A DNA stretch of 64,000 bases from JBIKWM01 sp044356305 (GTDB lineage: Bacteria; Bacteroidota; Bacteroidia; UBA10329), in contig JBIKWM010000017.1 of NCBI GenBank assembly GCA_044356305.1, forward strand, positions 1 through 64,000, given 5' to 3'. Of the stretch, positions 7,535-15,551 are shown piece by piece. The first letter of the stretch is position 1. Every line of letters begins with the position of its first letter. The translations under genes and the position numbers were made by a program. The notes under the pieces are model-generated. The model had not been told where the DNA came from and did no database searches. It saw only the letters and a program-made list of their open reading frames with translations.

Positions 7535-8788
7535 ATGCGTACCACCCTTTCACTCCTTGCCCTCTGCACCCTGTGCACCAGTGCCCTGGCCCAGATGTCG
7601 TGGCATGCCATTAGCTCGGGCACCGACCGCGAGCTGCGCTCCATCCAGTTTGTGAACGACCAGATAGGCTACATAGGTGGCGACAGCACCTTGCTGCGCA
7701 CCACCGATGGCGGCCTGACGTGGACAGCCGTGGCCATTGACACCATTCCCATCAATGCGTGGCAGCAGCTCGACATCTACGACATGCACTGGTTCAACGA
7801 GAACCACGGCATCATCATGTCGGGCATCTGGTCGGGCGCATTCGAGACCTTCGATGGCGGCACCAGTTGGGTCACCGTGCCCTTCGCCCACAACGGTTTC
7901 TGCCAGACCACCGCGGTGCACTTCATTGACCAGACCACCGGGTTTGCAGGTGGGGCGGGCTGTTTTGAGGGACACATTATAGACCGGTTTGCCAACGGCA
8001 CGTGGGCCGAGACCACCGACCCCGAAAGCTGGGACCCGCAGAGCTGGATATCGGCCATCGGGTTCAGAGATGCTGACCTTGGGCTGGCAGGTACTGCCAA
8101 CGGCACCCTGCTGCGCACCACCGATGGCGGCCTCACTTGGGACTCGGTACCCAACGTGGCGGGCGATTCGGCCATCACCGATTTCATCTTCCATGCCGAT
8201 GGCCGCATCCGTGCCACCCATCGCTATGGCGAGGCCTTCGGCATCATGATCAGTACCGATGACGGACTGACATGGCAGTACGACAACGAGACATCCACCT
8301 TTTTCTATCCCAAGATGAATGCCGCCCACATAGACGGCATAGGCACCACCTACCTGGGCGGTATGGAGACCAACAGCAACATCAACGGGGTCATATTCAA
8401 CGACCGTGGCGGTTTCTGGAACTGGGACATGGTGGACGAGCCGGTGAATGACATCGCCTCGCACTCGGACAGTATCACGTTCCTGGTGGGGGATAGCGGT
8501 TCCATCCGTGTCAACATCGACCCCATCCTGCTCGGCCTGTCCACGGCCACAGAAGGCATCGGGTTTCAGCTCGCCCCCAACCCGGTGCACGACCTTGTAC
8601 GGATAAGCGGCATCACGGGCACCATAGGCTACATCCGCATCCTGGATATGGCGGGTAGGGAAGTGGCGGGCGTCTCCGCGCCCACCATCGCCACAGGCAT
8701 CGATGTGTCACACCTTCGGGCCGGTACATATTCCCTCTCTGTTCAGACCGACATGGGCATCGGTACCCGGATGTTCATCAAGGATTGA
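7535..8788 (+). CDS. Secreted Ycf48-like beta-propeller protein with T9SS sorting domain
   Basis: 417 residues from MRTTLSLLALCTLCTSALAQ, a clear signal peptide; an upstream in-frame ATG adds eight unlikely residues. Repeated TTDGGLTW motifs (STLLRTTDGGLTW, GTLLRTTDGGLTW, ISTDDGLTW) mark Ycf48/BNR propeller blades. The last 80 residues (FQLAPNPVHDLVRIS, ILDMAGREV, LRAGTYSLSV, MFIKD) are a type A T9SS sorting domain, so it should be exported and probably anchored on the cell surface. The ligand is unknown. It resembles the N-terminal part of the protein at the left edge of the window. Confidence 0.88.
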   Translation: MRTTLSLLALCTLCTSALAQMSWHAISSGTDRELRSIQFVNDQIGYIGGDSTLLRTTDGGLTWTAVAIDTIPINAWQQLDIYDMHWFNENHGIIMSGIWSGAFETFDGGTSWVTVPFAHNGFCQTTAVHFIDQTTGFAGGAGCFEGHIIDRFANGTWAETTDPESWDPQSWISAIGFRDADLGLAGTANGTLLRTTDGGLTWDSVPNVAGDSAITDFIFHADGRIRATHRYGEAFGIMISTDDGLTWQYDNETSTFFYPKMNAAHIDGIGTTYLGGMETNSNINGVIFNDRGGFWNWDMVDEPVNDIASHSDSITFLVGDSGSIRVNIDPILLGLSTATEGIGFQLAPNPVHDLVRISGITGTIGYIRILDMAGREVAGVSAPTIATGIDVSHLRAGTYSLSVQTDMGIGTRMFIKD

Positions 8789-8923
8789 TCAGTTCCTGCA
8801 TCGCGCCTACTGGGCAAACGGCATAATACCTTTCACAACGTGGTGCACCTCATTGGCCCTTCTGGCATGACCCATATAGCTCCGTTGCAGCCCTTGGCTG
8901 CATAGGCAACGGGTAAATAAAAA

Positions 8924-8949
8924 AAGGCCGAGGACAACGCCTCGGCCTT
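8924..8949 (-). terminator. Intrinsic terminator of the fasciclin gene
   Basis: AAGGCCGAGG and CCTCGGCCTT form a perfect 10-bp stem with a 6-nt loop. Reading leftward it is followed by a T-run (A-tract at 8919-8925 on the plus strand). It lies 25 nt past the fasciclin stop. Confidence 0.85.
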
Positions 8950-8974
8950 CTACTTCAGGGATTTTCCGTGTGCA

Positions 8975-9475
8975 TCAGGGCATCAGAACGGTATCGATCA
9001 CGTGCACCACACCGTTCGATCCTTTGAGGTCGGCAATGGCCACAATGGCTGATCCGCCCTTGGCATCTGTCAGCATCACCTTGTCGCCTTTCATCGACAA
9101 GGTCAGCTTGCCTCCGTTCACGGTCTTCACCTCGGCCTTTCCGTTCCCTTTCTTGATGGCGGCCACCACGGCTGCGGCATCCAGGTTGCCTGCCACCACA
9201 TGGTAGGTGAGGATGCCGCTGAGCGTGCCTTTGGACTCCGGCTTGAGCAGCGACTCAACGGTGCCTGCGGGCAGTTTTGCAAAAGCCGAATTGGTAGGGG
9301 CAAAGACCGTGAAGGGGCCTTTCCCTTTCAGAGTGCCCACGAGGTCGGCAGCCTTCACTGCAGTAACCAGCGTGGTATGGTCGGCTGAGCCTATGGCTAT
9401 GTCGACCACATCTTTCTGGGCCGATGCCGTATAGCTGGTCATTACAAAGGCGAGGAGGGCGAGAAACTTGTTCAT
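8975..9475 (-). CDS. Secreted fasciclin-domain protein
   Basis: 166 residues from MNKFLALLAFVMTSYTASAQ, a signal peptide. The remainder is one FAS1 domain: the first conserved block is GPFTVFAPTNSAFAKLP and the second is LTYHVVAG, followed by GVVHVIDTVLMP at the C-terminus. FAS1 domains mediate adhesion or protein-protein contact outside the cell. Its size fits single-domain bacterial family members. It is monocistronic, with its own terminator downstream. An earlier in-frame ATG exists but would bury the signal peptide. Confidence 0.92.
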   Translation of the reverse strand: MNKFLALLAFVMTSYTASAQKDVVDIAIGSADHTTLVTAVKAADLVGTLKGKGPFTVFAPTNSAFAKLPAGTVESLLKPESKGTLSGILTYHVVAGNLDAAAVVAAIKKGNGKAEVKTVNGGKLTLSMKGDKVMLTDAKGGSAIVAIADLKGSNGVVHVIDTVLMP

Positions 9476-9715
9476 TATGGGTAAGTGTTTTGGTTTGGGA
9501 CGGAACGAATGCGCATCATGTTTGTTCACTAATAAATTTGAAAAGTTAAACAAAATAGTGACGCATCAAGGTCTGCCCGAACAACATGTGCCCATGCCAC
9601 CTGCCTTGCATCCCCCTTATGGAACGGGCTGCACCGCTCCCGTCATTGATTTCTATCAGCCTTGGAGCTGACCAACCCTGCCGACATGGGTTGCCAGCAG
9701 GATATTTTTGACCCA

Positions 9716-10798
9716 ATGGTGAAACAGGCAATGACTGTCGTGGCGGTGGCAATGTCAATCAGTTGTGGCAGGCCCACCGAGACCACACGCCCCATCGAAG
9801 GTCCTATCACCGAATCGGTGTATGCCTCGGGGGTGATTGAGAGCAAAGGGCAGCACGAGGTCTATGCCACGGTGAGCGGCATAGTGGACCAGGTCTTTGT
9901 GAATGAGGGCGACACGGTGCAGGTGGGCACCCCCATCCTGTCCATTTTCAACGAGGCACAGCGCATCAGCAAGGAGAATGCCCTGCTGGCGGCCTCGTTT
10001 GCCGATATGAGGACCAATGAGGACAAACTGCGCGATGTGCAGTTGCAGATTGCCAACGCCAGGTCGCGGATGGTGAATGACTCACTTCAACTCGATAGGC
10101 AGAAAAGGCTATGGGCAAAGGAGATAGGGTCGAAGGTGGAGCTGGAGCAGCAGCAGCTGGCCTACGACAACTCGGCCAGTGCCCACCAACAGGCGCTGAT
10201 CAGGCTGGCCGACCTGCAGCGGCAATTGGAGTACAACGCCCGTCAGAGCCGGAACAACCTGCGTATATCAGACCGCATGGAGAGCGACTACCTGCCGCGC
10301 AGCACCATGCGCGGCATGGTGTACCATGTGCTGAAGCGGAAAGGGGAGATGGTGGGGCCACAGACGCCTTTGGCCATTGTGGGCAGCGCCACCGATTTTG
10401 TGCTCAAGATGCAGGTGGACGAGCAGGACATTTTCAGGGTGAAGGCTGGGCAGCAGGTACTGGTCACGCTCGAGAGCTACCGCGATCAGGTGTTTGAGGC
10501 CCGTGTGACCAAAGTGAACCCTCTGATGAATGAGCGCAACAAAACCTTTGAGGTCGAGGCCGGGTTTGTAAAAATGCCCGAGAGACTGTTGCCCAACATC
10601 ACCTTCGAGGCCAACATCATTGTGCAGGAAAAGGACCGCGCGCTCGTACTGCCGCGCAGGTTCATGCTCACTGATTCCACTGTGGTGCTCACATCGGGCG
10701 ACACGGTGTCGGTGGCCATTGGCCTGAGCGACTATCAGCGGGTGGAGATTCGCTCGGGCCTCGATGCGTCTGACGAGGTGGTGCTGCCGGCCTCATGA
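9716..10798 (+). CDS. Efflux periplasmic adaptor (HlyD/MacA-like lipoprotein)
   Basis: 360 residues from MVKQAMTVVAVAMSISCGRP; SISC is a lipobox, so the protein is probably lipid-anchored. A biotinyl-lipoyl-like segment (VYATVSGIVDQVFVNEGDTV) is followed by a coiled-coil hairpin (residues about 85-180, rich in Gln/Arg/Leu) and beta-barrel sections (MQVDEQDIFRVKAGQQVLV). This is the membrane-fusion protein of an export complex joining the inner-membrane ABC unit to an outer-membrane channel, which is not in this window. Its stop overlaps the permease start by 4 nt (ATGA), so the two are translationally coupled. Confidence 0.88.
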   Translation: MVKQAMTVVAVAMSISCGRPTETTRPIEGPITESVYASGVIESKGQHEVYATVSGIVDQVFVNEGDTVQVGTPILSIFNEAQRISKENALLAASFADMRTNEDKLRDVQLQIANARSRMVNDSLQLDRQKRLWAKEIGSKVELEQQQLAYDNSASAHQQALIRLADLQRQLEYNARQSRNNLRISDRMESDYLPRSTMRGMVYHVLKRKGEMVGPQTPLAIVGSATDFVLKMQVDEQDIFRVKAGQQVLVTLESYRDQVFEARVTKVNPLMNERNKTFEVEAGFVKMPERLLPNITFEANIIVQEKDRALVLPRRFMLTDSTVVLTSGDTVSVAIGLSDYQRVEIRSGLDASDEVVLPAS

Positions 10799-12054
10799 CG
10801 CGGATGCTCATTTTCCGTATCTCATGGGCCCTGATGACCGCCCGTTGGCGGCAGACCCTTGTGGCGGCCATTGGCGTCACCTTCAGCATCACCATGTTCA
10901 TCGCCCTGCTCGGTTTCATGCAGGGTCTGAACAGGTTGCTCGATGGCCTGATCATGAACCGTACGGCTCACATCAGGCTCTACAACGAGATCGGTCCCAA
11001 TCCGCAGCAGCCCGTTGACCTGGCCTCAGCCTACACGGGGCACTATCATTTCATCCGTTCCATCCGCCCGAAGGACAGCCCGCAACGGCTGCACGACAGC
11101 GGCACCATCCTAAAGGCCCTGCGTGCCGATGGGCGCGTACTGGGCGTGGCACCCAAGGTGACGGCACAGGTGTTCTTCAATGTGGGCACCACCGACATTT
11201 CGGGTGTCATCAATGGCATTGATGTGGAGGCCGAGGCCCGCCTCTTTGTGTTCAATGATTATGTGGCCGCTGGCCGCTCCATCAACCTTGTGAACACCCC
11301 GAACAGCATCATTCTGGGTATTGGCGCAGCCGAGAAGATGATGGCCCGCGTTGGCGATATGGTGCAGGTTACCACCTCGCGTGGCGACCGGATGCAACTG
11401 AAGGTGGTGGGTTATTTCCAGTCGGGCATACAGGAGGTGGATGCCGTGCAGAGCTATGCCTCGTTGGTCACCGCCCAGAAACTACTGGGAGAGAACACCA
11501 GCTATGTCACCGACATTCAGGTGAAGCTGAAAGATGTGCGCCAGTCGTATGCCGTGGCTCAGGAGTTTGCCCACATCTACAGGGTCGATGCCATCGATTT
11601 CAATACCGCCAATGCCCAGTTCGAGACCGGTAGCTCCGTACGGACCCTTATCTCCTATGCCGTGGGTATCACCCTGCTGGTGGTGGCCGGCTTCGGCATC
11701 TACAACATTCTGAACATGATGATCTATGATAAGATGGACTCCATTGCCATACTCAAGGCAACTGGGTTCTCGGGCTCCGATGTCAATGCCATCTTCATCT
11801 TCATTGCTCTGAGCATCGGTGTTTTTGGCGGATTGCTCGGACTCATTCTGGGGCTTGGCACCTCTGTGGCCATTGACCAGATTCCTTTTAATACCCCGGC
11901 CTTGCCCACGGTAAAGACCTATCCCATCGACTACGACCCTTGGTTCTATCTCATAGCCACCCTGTTCTCGCTCATCACCACCTATCTGGCCGGCTACCTG
12001 CCCGCCCGCAAGGCCAGCGCGGTAGACCCTGTTGACATCATCAGAGGCAAATGA
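10795..12054 (+). CDS. ABC transporter permease, FtsX/MacB type
   Basis: 419 residues. One N-terminal transmembrane helix (TLVAAIGVTFSITMFIALLG) precedes a large periplasmic MacB-PCD-like domain (residues about 50-270). Three helices follow at the C-terminus (SYAVGITLLVVAGFGIYNIL, FIFIALSIGVFGGLLGLILG, YLIATLFSLITTYLAGYLPA), ending with the ARKASAVDPVDIIRG signature of FtsX permeases. It works with the adaptor upstream and the ATPase at 13047. Substrates of such systems include peptides, lipoproteins and macrolides; the one here is unknown. Confidence 0.9.
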   Translation: MTRMLIFRISWALMTARWRQTLVAAIGVTFSITMFIALLGFMQGLNRLLDGLIMNRTAHIRLYNEIGPNPQQPVDLASAYTGHYHFIRSIRPKDSPQRLHDSGTILKALRADGRVLGVAPKVTAQVFFNVGTTDISGVINGIDVEAEARLFVFNDYVAAGRSINLVNTPNSIILGIGAAEKMMARVGDMVQVTTSRGDRMQLKVVGYFQSGIQEVDAVQSYASLVTAQKLLGENTSYVTDIQVKLKDVRQSYAVAQEFAHIYRVDAIDFNTANAQFETGSSVRTLISYAVGITLLVVAGFGIYNILNMMIYDKMDSIAILKATGFSGSDVNAIFIFIALSIGVFGGLLGLILGLGTSVAIDQIPFNTPALPTVKTYPIDYDPWFYLIATLFSLITTYLAGYLPARKASAVDPVDIIRGK

Positions 12055-12239
12055 TGTTGGCCCAATTGGCAATTGACCATATCCACTGAACCGGTATTTT
12101 CTCTCGTATCTATTTCTTTCAATGATTATTTATATCTCATGGGTTAACCACTTGGCCATGAAGGGTCATATGTGCTGATGATCGATATCATATTGTCAGA
12201 GCAGAGCAGGGGCAAGCTTTGTAAAAAGAATAGAACCCC

Positions 12240-13016
12240 ATGAAACGCTTGTGGCTTTTGATTGCTTTGATGCCCACCTTGTTCACCGCCTGTGACGAGG
12301 ATAAGTATGATGATGACCAATATGGAGACCACTGCCTTGTAAGTAGGGTAGAGGTGTCCCTTGGGGCTACACTAATGTCCACCACCACCATCGACTATGA
12401 TCAGTACGATCGTGTCATTGCTATGGACATCAGCACGTCAGGACAGAACAGCGGACGAATGGAGGTGGTCTACAACAACGGCATGGCTTTCTTCGACTAT
12501 TACACAGGTAATGAACTGAAACAGACGGCCGAAGCCACACTCAACCAAAGGGGCGATATAGTAGCCGTGGTCATTTACAATGAGGCAGGAACTGAGGTGG
12601 GAGGGTTGGATTTCGTTTACAATTCACTCAATCAGGCGGTGAGTCTCAGCGGTCAGGACCCGATAACAGGGGTCAATGGCTCGGTCGGTATCACTTGGGC
12701 AAATGGAAATCCTGTGACTTTCAGTTCACCCGAGGGGCCTCTTCAATGCGAGTACTTTGTAGGTCAGCGGTCATCATTCAATCTTGGAGTAGGCAACGCG
12801 GCATTGCTTTTTCAACCCTTTGTTGCCAATTTCGCAATGATGTATTCCACTGACCTCATCAAGTATTTTGATAAGACCTCAATACAAGGGGAAACAACGC
12901 ACTTCGAATACGATAAGGATAGTGACGATAAGGTCCGGGAAATATACTGGAGCAGTACTTCGAGCGGTATTTTTGGTACCACTCGCGTAAGCTACGAGTG
13001 TCATACTTCTCATTGA
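12240..13016 (+). CDS. Hypothetical lipoprotein within the efflux operon
   Basis: 258 residues. MKRLWLLIALMPTLFTACDEDK is a lipoprotein signal peptide with Cys followed by Asp-Glu. The mature part has several beta-rich stretches of the kind found in YD-repeat-like Bacteroidota lipoproteins (TTIDYDQYDRVIAMDIS, VVIYNEAGTEVGGLDFVYNS, THFEYDKDSDDKV). I do not recognise a named family. It sits 185 nt after the permease and 30 nt before the ATPase, so it splits an otherwise standard exporter gene set. Its sequence is AT-richer than the neighbouring genes, which suggests a later insertion. Confidence 0.75.
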   Translation: MKRLWLLIALMPTLFTACDEDKYDDDQYGDHCLVSRVEVSLGATLMSTTTIDYDQYDRVIAMDISTSGQNSGRMEVVYNNGMAFFDYYTGNELKQTAEATLNQRGDIVAVVIYNEAGTEVGGLDFVYNSLNQAVSLSGQDPITGVNGSVGITWANGNPVTFSSPEGPLQCEYFVGQRSSFNLGVGNAALLFQPFVANFAMMYSTDLIKYFDKTSIQGETTHFEYDKDSDDKVREIYWSSTSSGIFGTTRVSYECHTSH

Positions 13017-13046
13017 TAGCCCTTTAAGCCTTGCCATCTTCAGCCA

Positions 13047-13736
13047 ATGAGCGGTAGCGACAACATGGTTCTAGAGGCCAAGGCCATTACCAAGTACTTT
13101 CATGACCCTGTGAAGGTGCAGGTGCTCAAGGAGGTGAGCTTCTCTATGGCCAAGGGCGAGTTCGTTTCGGTCATTGGCAAGTCTGGCTGCGGCAAATCGA
13201 CCCTGCTGTACATACTCTCCACCATGGACACTGATTATGAGGGAGAGCTGTGCATCAATGGCGAATCGACACGGCATCGTACCGAGGCTGAATTGGCCAG
13301 AGTGCGCAACGAACACATCGGATTTGTTTTCCAGTTCCACTATCTGCTCAACGAATTCTCGGTCCTTCAGAATGTCATGCTACCTGGGCTCAAGCTTGGA
13401 AAGCACTCCACAGCAGAGGTGGAACACTGCGCCTACGAAAAACTCAGACTGTTGGGCATTGAGGGCGAGGCCAGAAAGACCCCCAATCAGCTCTCAGGCG
13501 GGCAGAAACAGCGGGTGGCCATTGCCCGCGCACTTATCAATGATCCACTCATTGTCATGGGCGATGAGCCCACGGGCAACCTCGACAGCAGGAACAGCGA
13601 TATCGTTTTCAACATCTTCAAGGAACTGGCCGCTGGCCTTGGCCAGTCGCTGCTCATTGTCACCCACGACAACGACTTTGCCTCGCGCACCGACCGCATC
13701 ATTGAAATGGAGGACGGCCGCATCATCCGCATGTGA
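13047..13736 (+). CDS. ABC transporter ATP-binding protein (LolD/MacB type)
   Basis: 229 residues. Walker A is GKSGCGKST, the Q-loop region is FVFQFHYLLNEFSVLQNV, the signature is LSGGQKQR, Walker B is LIVMGDEPTGNLDS and the switch His lies in IVTHD. The short, single-domain form and the order of motifs fit the ATPase of LolCDE/MacAB-like type VII ABC exporters. It is the expected partner of the permease at 10795, from which it is separated by one lipoprotein gene. Confidence 0.92.
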   Translation: MSGSDNMVLEAKAITKYFHDPVKVQVLKEVSFSMAKGEFVSVIGKSGCGKSTLLYILSTMDTDYEGELCINGESTRHRTEAELARVRNEHIGFVFQFHYLLNEFSVLQNVMLPGLKLGKHSTAEVEHCAYEKLRLLGIEGEARKTPNQLSGGQKQRVAIARALINDPLIVMGDEPTGNLDSRNSDIVFNIFKELAAGLGQSLLIVTHDNDFASRTDRIIEMEDGRIIRM

Positions 13737-13869
13737 AAGGACTGTGTTTTTTATCCCGGCAGTAGGGGCAGATCGCATGGGCACTGATGATATCGCTGAC
13801 GTTACGGATGCATACGTTGTACCCTTCGGGCACGAACGCGCCATTACAGACCTCTAAGCCTGCGAACAT
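13723..13869 (-). CDS. Possible 48-residue Cys-rich small protein
   Basis: An ATG at 13869 opens a 48-codon frame with Cys at positions 8, 20, 34, 37 and 47, including CPYC, and a plausible composition (VCIRNVSDIISAHAICPYC). It lies opposite the gap between the ATPase and the TPR gene and overlaps the ATPase end by 14 bp. CxxC plus further Cys/His could bind zinc. I see no ribosome-binding site and cannot name a family, so it may be chance. Confidence 0.22.
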   Translation of the reverse strand: MFAGLEVCNGAFVPEGYNVCIRNVSDIISAHAICPYCRDKKHSPFTCG

Positions 13870-13908
13870 CCGTTTTTGGCGTGATGTTATCGGCACAATA
13901 CCACCGCT

Positions 13909-15165
13909 ATGAGAAACGTGACCGTTATTGTCATGCTCACCCTATGTGGGCTCAGTGCCATGGCCCAGGAATACGGGCAGTTCCTGTCAAATCAGGGCGT
14001 TGGGGCCGACCTGCTGCGTCATGCCGATATGCACATGCGAAGAGGGAATTTCCCTGAGGCGCTCGAGCTCTACAACCAGGCCATCGCCCATGACAATGCT
14101 AACGCTATTGTATACGCCAAGAGGGCCCGGCTCTATTCCATCACAGGCAGGATGAATGAGGCGGCCTCTGACATACGGAAGGCAACGGAGCTCAATCCCT
14201 ACGCCCCGTACCTGTTGGATGAGCAGTCGCGCATCAAGATGCTCATGGCCGACCCAATAGGGGCATCGGCTGACCTTACCGATGCACTGAAGAAGTTCCC
14301 GCACGACTCGCTTCTGCTCACCGACCGCCTACTCGCCCTGATGGAGTCCGGGCAATTGGATTCGGCTCTGGCCGTGACTGCTGAGCTCCGCGGACGCTAT
14401 CCGTTGAATTATGTCATTCCGGTCAACAGGTCGGCCATTTACATGATGATGGGCCGCTACGACCGGACCGAGGTGGAACTGAAAGAGGCCATGGCCCTGA
14501 ATCCGCATTGCGGCATTGTGACCGACCTCATGGGGCAGCTGCAGCTGGGCCTGGGCGATGCACAGGCAGCCATCAGGCTGCATGACGAGGCCATACGCCT
14601 GAACCCCGAACTTGGTATGGCCCATGTGAACAAGGCCAAGGCCCTCAAAGCGCTGGGCGATACGGTCGGTGCCCTACGGTCGCTCAACCGGGGCATTGCC
14701 ATCGAGATGGACCTGGCGCATGCCTTTGTGAACCGTGCACTGGCCAAAAGGGCCATGGGCGATGCTGACGGGGCACGCAATGACATGCTTCGTGCCCTCG
14801 AGCTTGACCCCGAGAACTCAAAGGCTATCTACAACCTGGGCCTCCTGAAGAAACAGACCGGTGACCGTGTAGGTGCGCTGGAAGCGGCCGAGGCCCTTGT
14901 ACGGCTCACCCCTGACGACCCCGATGCCCTCAACCTTCGCGGCAGCGTCTACGCGGTGTTCAACGACTATGACCGGGCCATTTCCGATTTTGACCGGGCC
15001 ATTCTCCTTGATCCCGATCACCATAACGCCTTTCACAACCGAGGGTCTGTGCGCATTTTCAGAAATCAGCAGGCACTTGCCTGCGAGGATTTCCGTCAGA
15101 GCGCCATACTTGGCAACGAAGAGGCCCGCAGAAAGCACGAAGCTTTCTGTTCCCTCAGATGGTAG
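13909..15165 (+). CDS. Secreted TPR-repeat protein
   Basis: 418 residues. MRNVTVIVMLTLCGLSAMAQ is a signal peptide. About ten tetratricopeptide repeats follow, spaced at 34 residues, for example GNFPEALELYNQAIAHDNAN, GDAQAAIRLHDEAIRLNPEL, GDADGARNDMLRALELDPEN and YDRAISDFDRAILLDPDHH. TPR arrays are protein-binding scaffolds; in Bacteroidota such exported forms often sit in the periplasm with envelope complexes. No lipobox is present. The partner is not evident from the neighbours. Confidence 0.9.
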   Translation: MRNVTVIVMLTLCGLSAMAQEYGQFLSNQGVGADLLRHADMHMRRGNFPEALELYNQAIAHDNANAIVYAKRARLYSITGRMNEAASDIRKATELNPYAPYLLDEQSRIKMLMADPIGASADLTDALKKFPHDSLLLTDRLLALMESGQLDSALAVTAELRGRYPLNYVIPVNRSAIYMMMGRYDRTEVELKEAMALNPHCGIVTDLMGQLQLGLGDAQAAIRLHDEAIRLNPELGMAHVNKAKALKALGDTVGALRSLNRGIAIEMDLAHAFVNRALAKRAMGDADGARNDMLRALELDPENSKAIYNLGLLKKQTGDRVGALEAAEALVRLTPDDPDALNLRGSVYAVFNDYDRAISDFDRAILLDPDHHNAFHNRGSVRIFRNQQALACEDFRQSAILGNEEARRKHEAFCSLRW

Positions 15166-15551
15166 CGGTCCGTGCTTCAGAATAGCTGCTCCGGCACGCC
15201 CTTGCCCTTCACAGGTTCTGGGTTTCCAAAAGGATGGCGTTTTCGCCATGGTCGCGAGCCAAAGGCGTAATAGGATTTGAACAGGGCCTTCATGGTAGGG
15301 GCGCAGGATTTGGGATGCAGAGCCCATTCGGGCAGGTACACGCACCGCAATCGAAATACCTTATGGGCATGACAGCATAAACAGCTATCAACTACTGCCC
15401 TTTCTGCGACCTGATGCTTGATTTTATGGGGGTTGCAGGGCTGCGCACCAGCGCGATACGGCATCACTGATCTTAGTGATATTAAGCCCTACGCTGCCAA
15501 CGAGCGGTGGGGTCTGGCTTGTTTTGTGTCCCTTCAAACAACCCCACTACA
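15166..15551. other. Intergenic between the TPR gene and the giant adhesin-like gene
   Basis: The right part should hold the promoter of the gene at 15552. The left part contains a minus-strand open frame listed separately. I see no RNA gene or strong terminator hairpin. Confidence 0.4.
15177..15464 (-). CDS. Possible small Cys/His-containing protein
   Basis: An ATG at 15464 (a GTG lies one codon upstream) opens about 95 codons. The second half reads protein-like (YYAFGSRPWRKRHPF, GNPEPVKGKGVPEQLF), and the first half has a CLCCHAH cluster. Two other minus-strand frames are also open for part of this stretch, so the evidence is weak. It could be a fragment of a conserved dispersed sequence rather than a gene. 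Family unknown. Confidence 0.25.
   Translation of the reverse strand: MPYRAGAQPCNPHKIKHQVAERAVVDSCLCCHAHKVFRLRCVYLPEWALHPKSCAPTMKALFKSYYAFGSRPWRKRHPFGNPEPVKGKGVPEQLF

Noticed and set aside
13494..13857. Several long open frames opposite the ABC ATPase gene
   Set aside because: They are complements or frame shadows of a gene with all ABC motifs; only the short Cys-rich ORF at the gap was noted.
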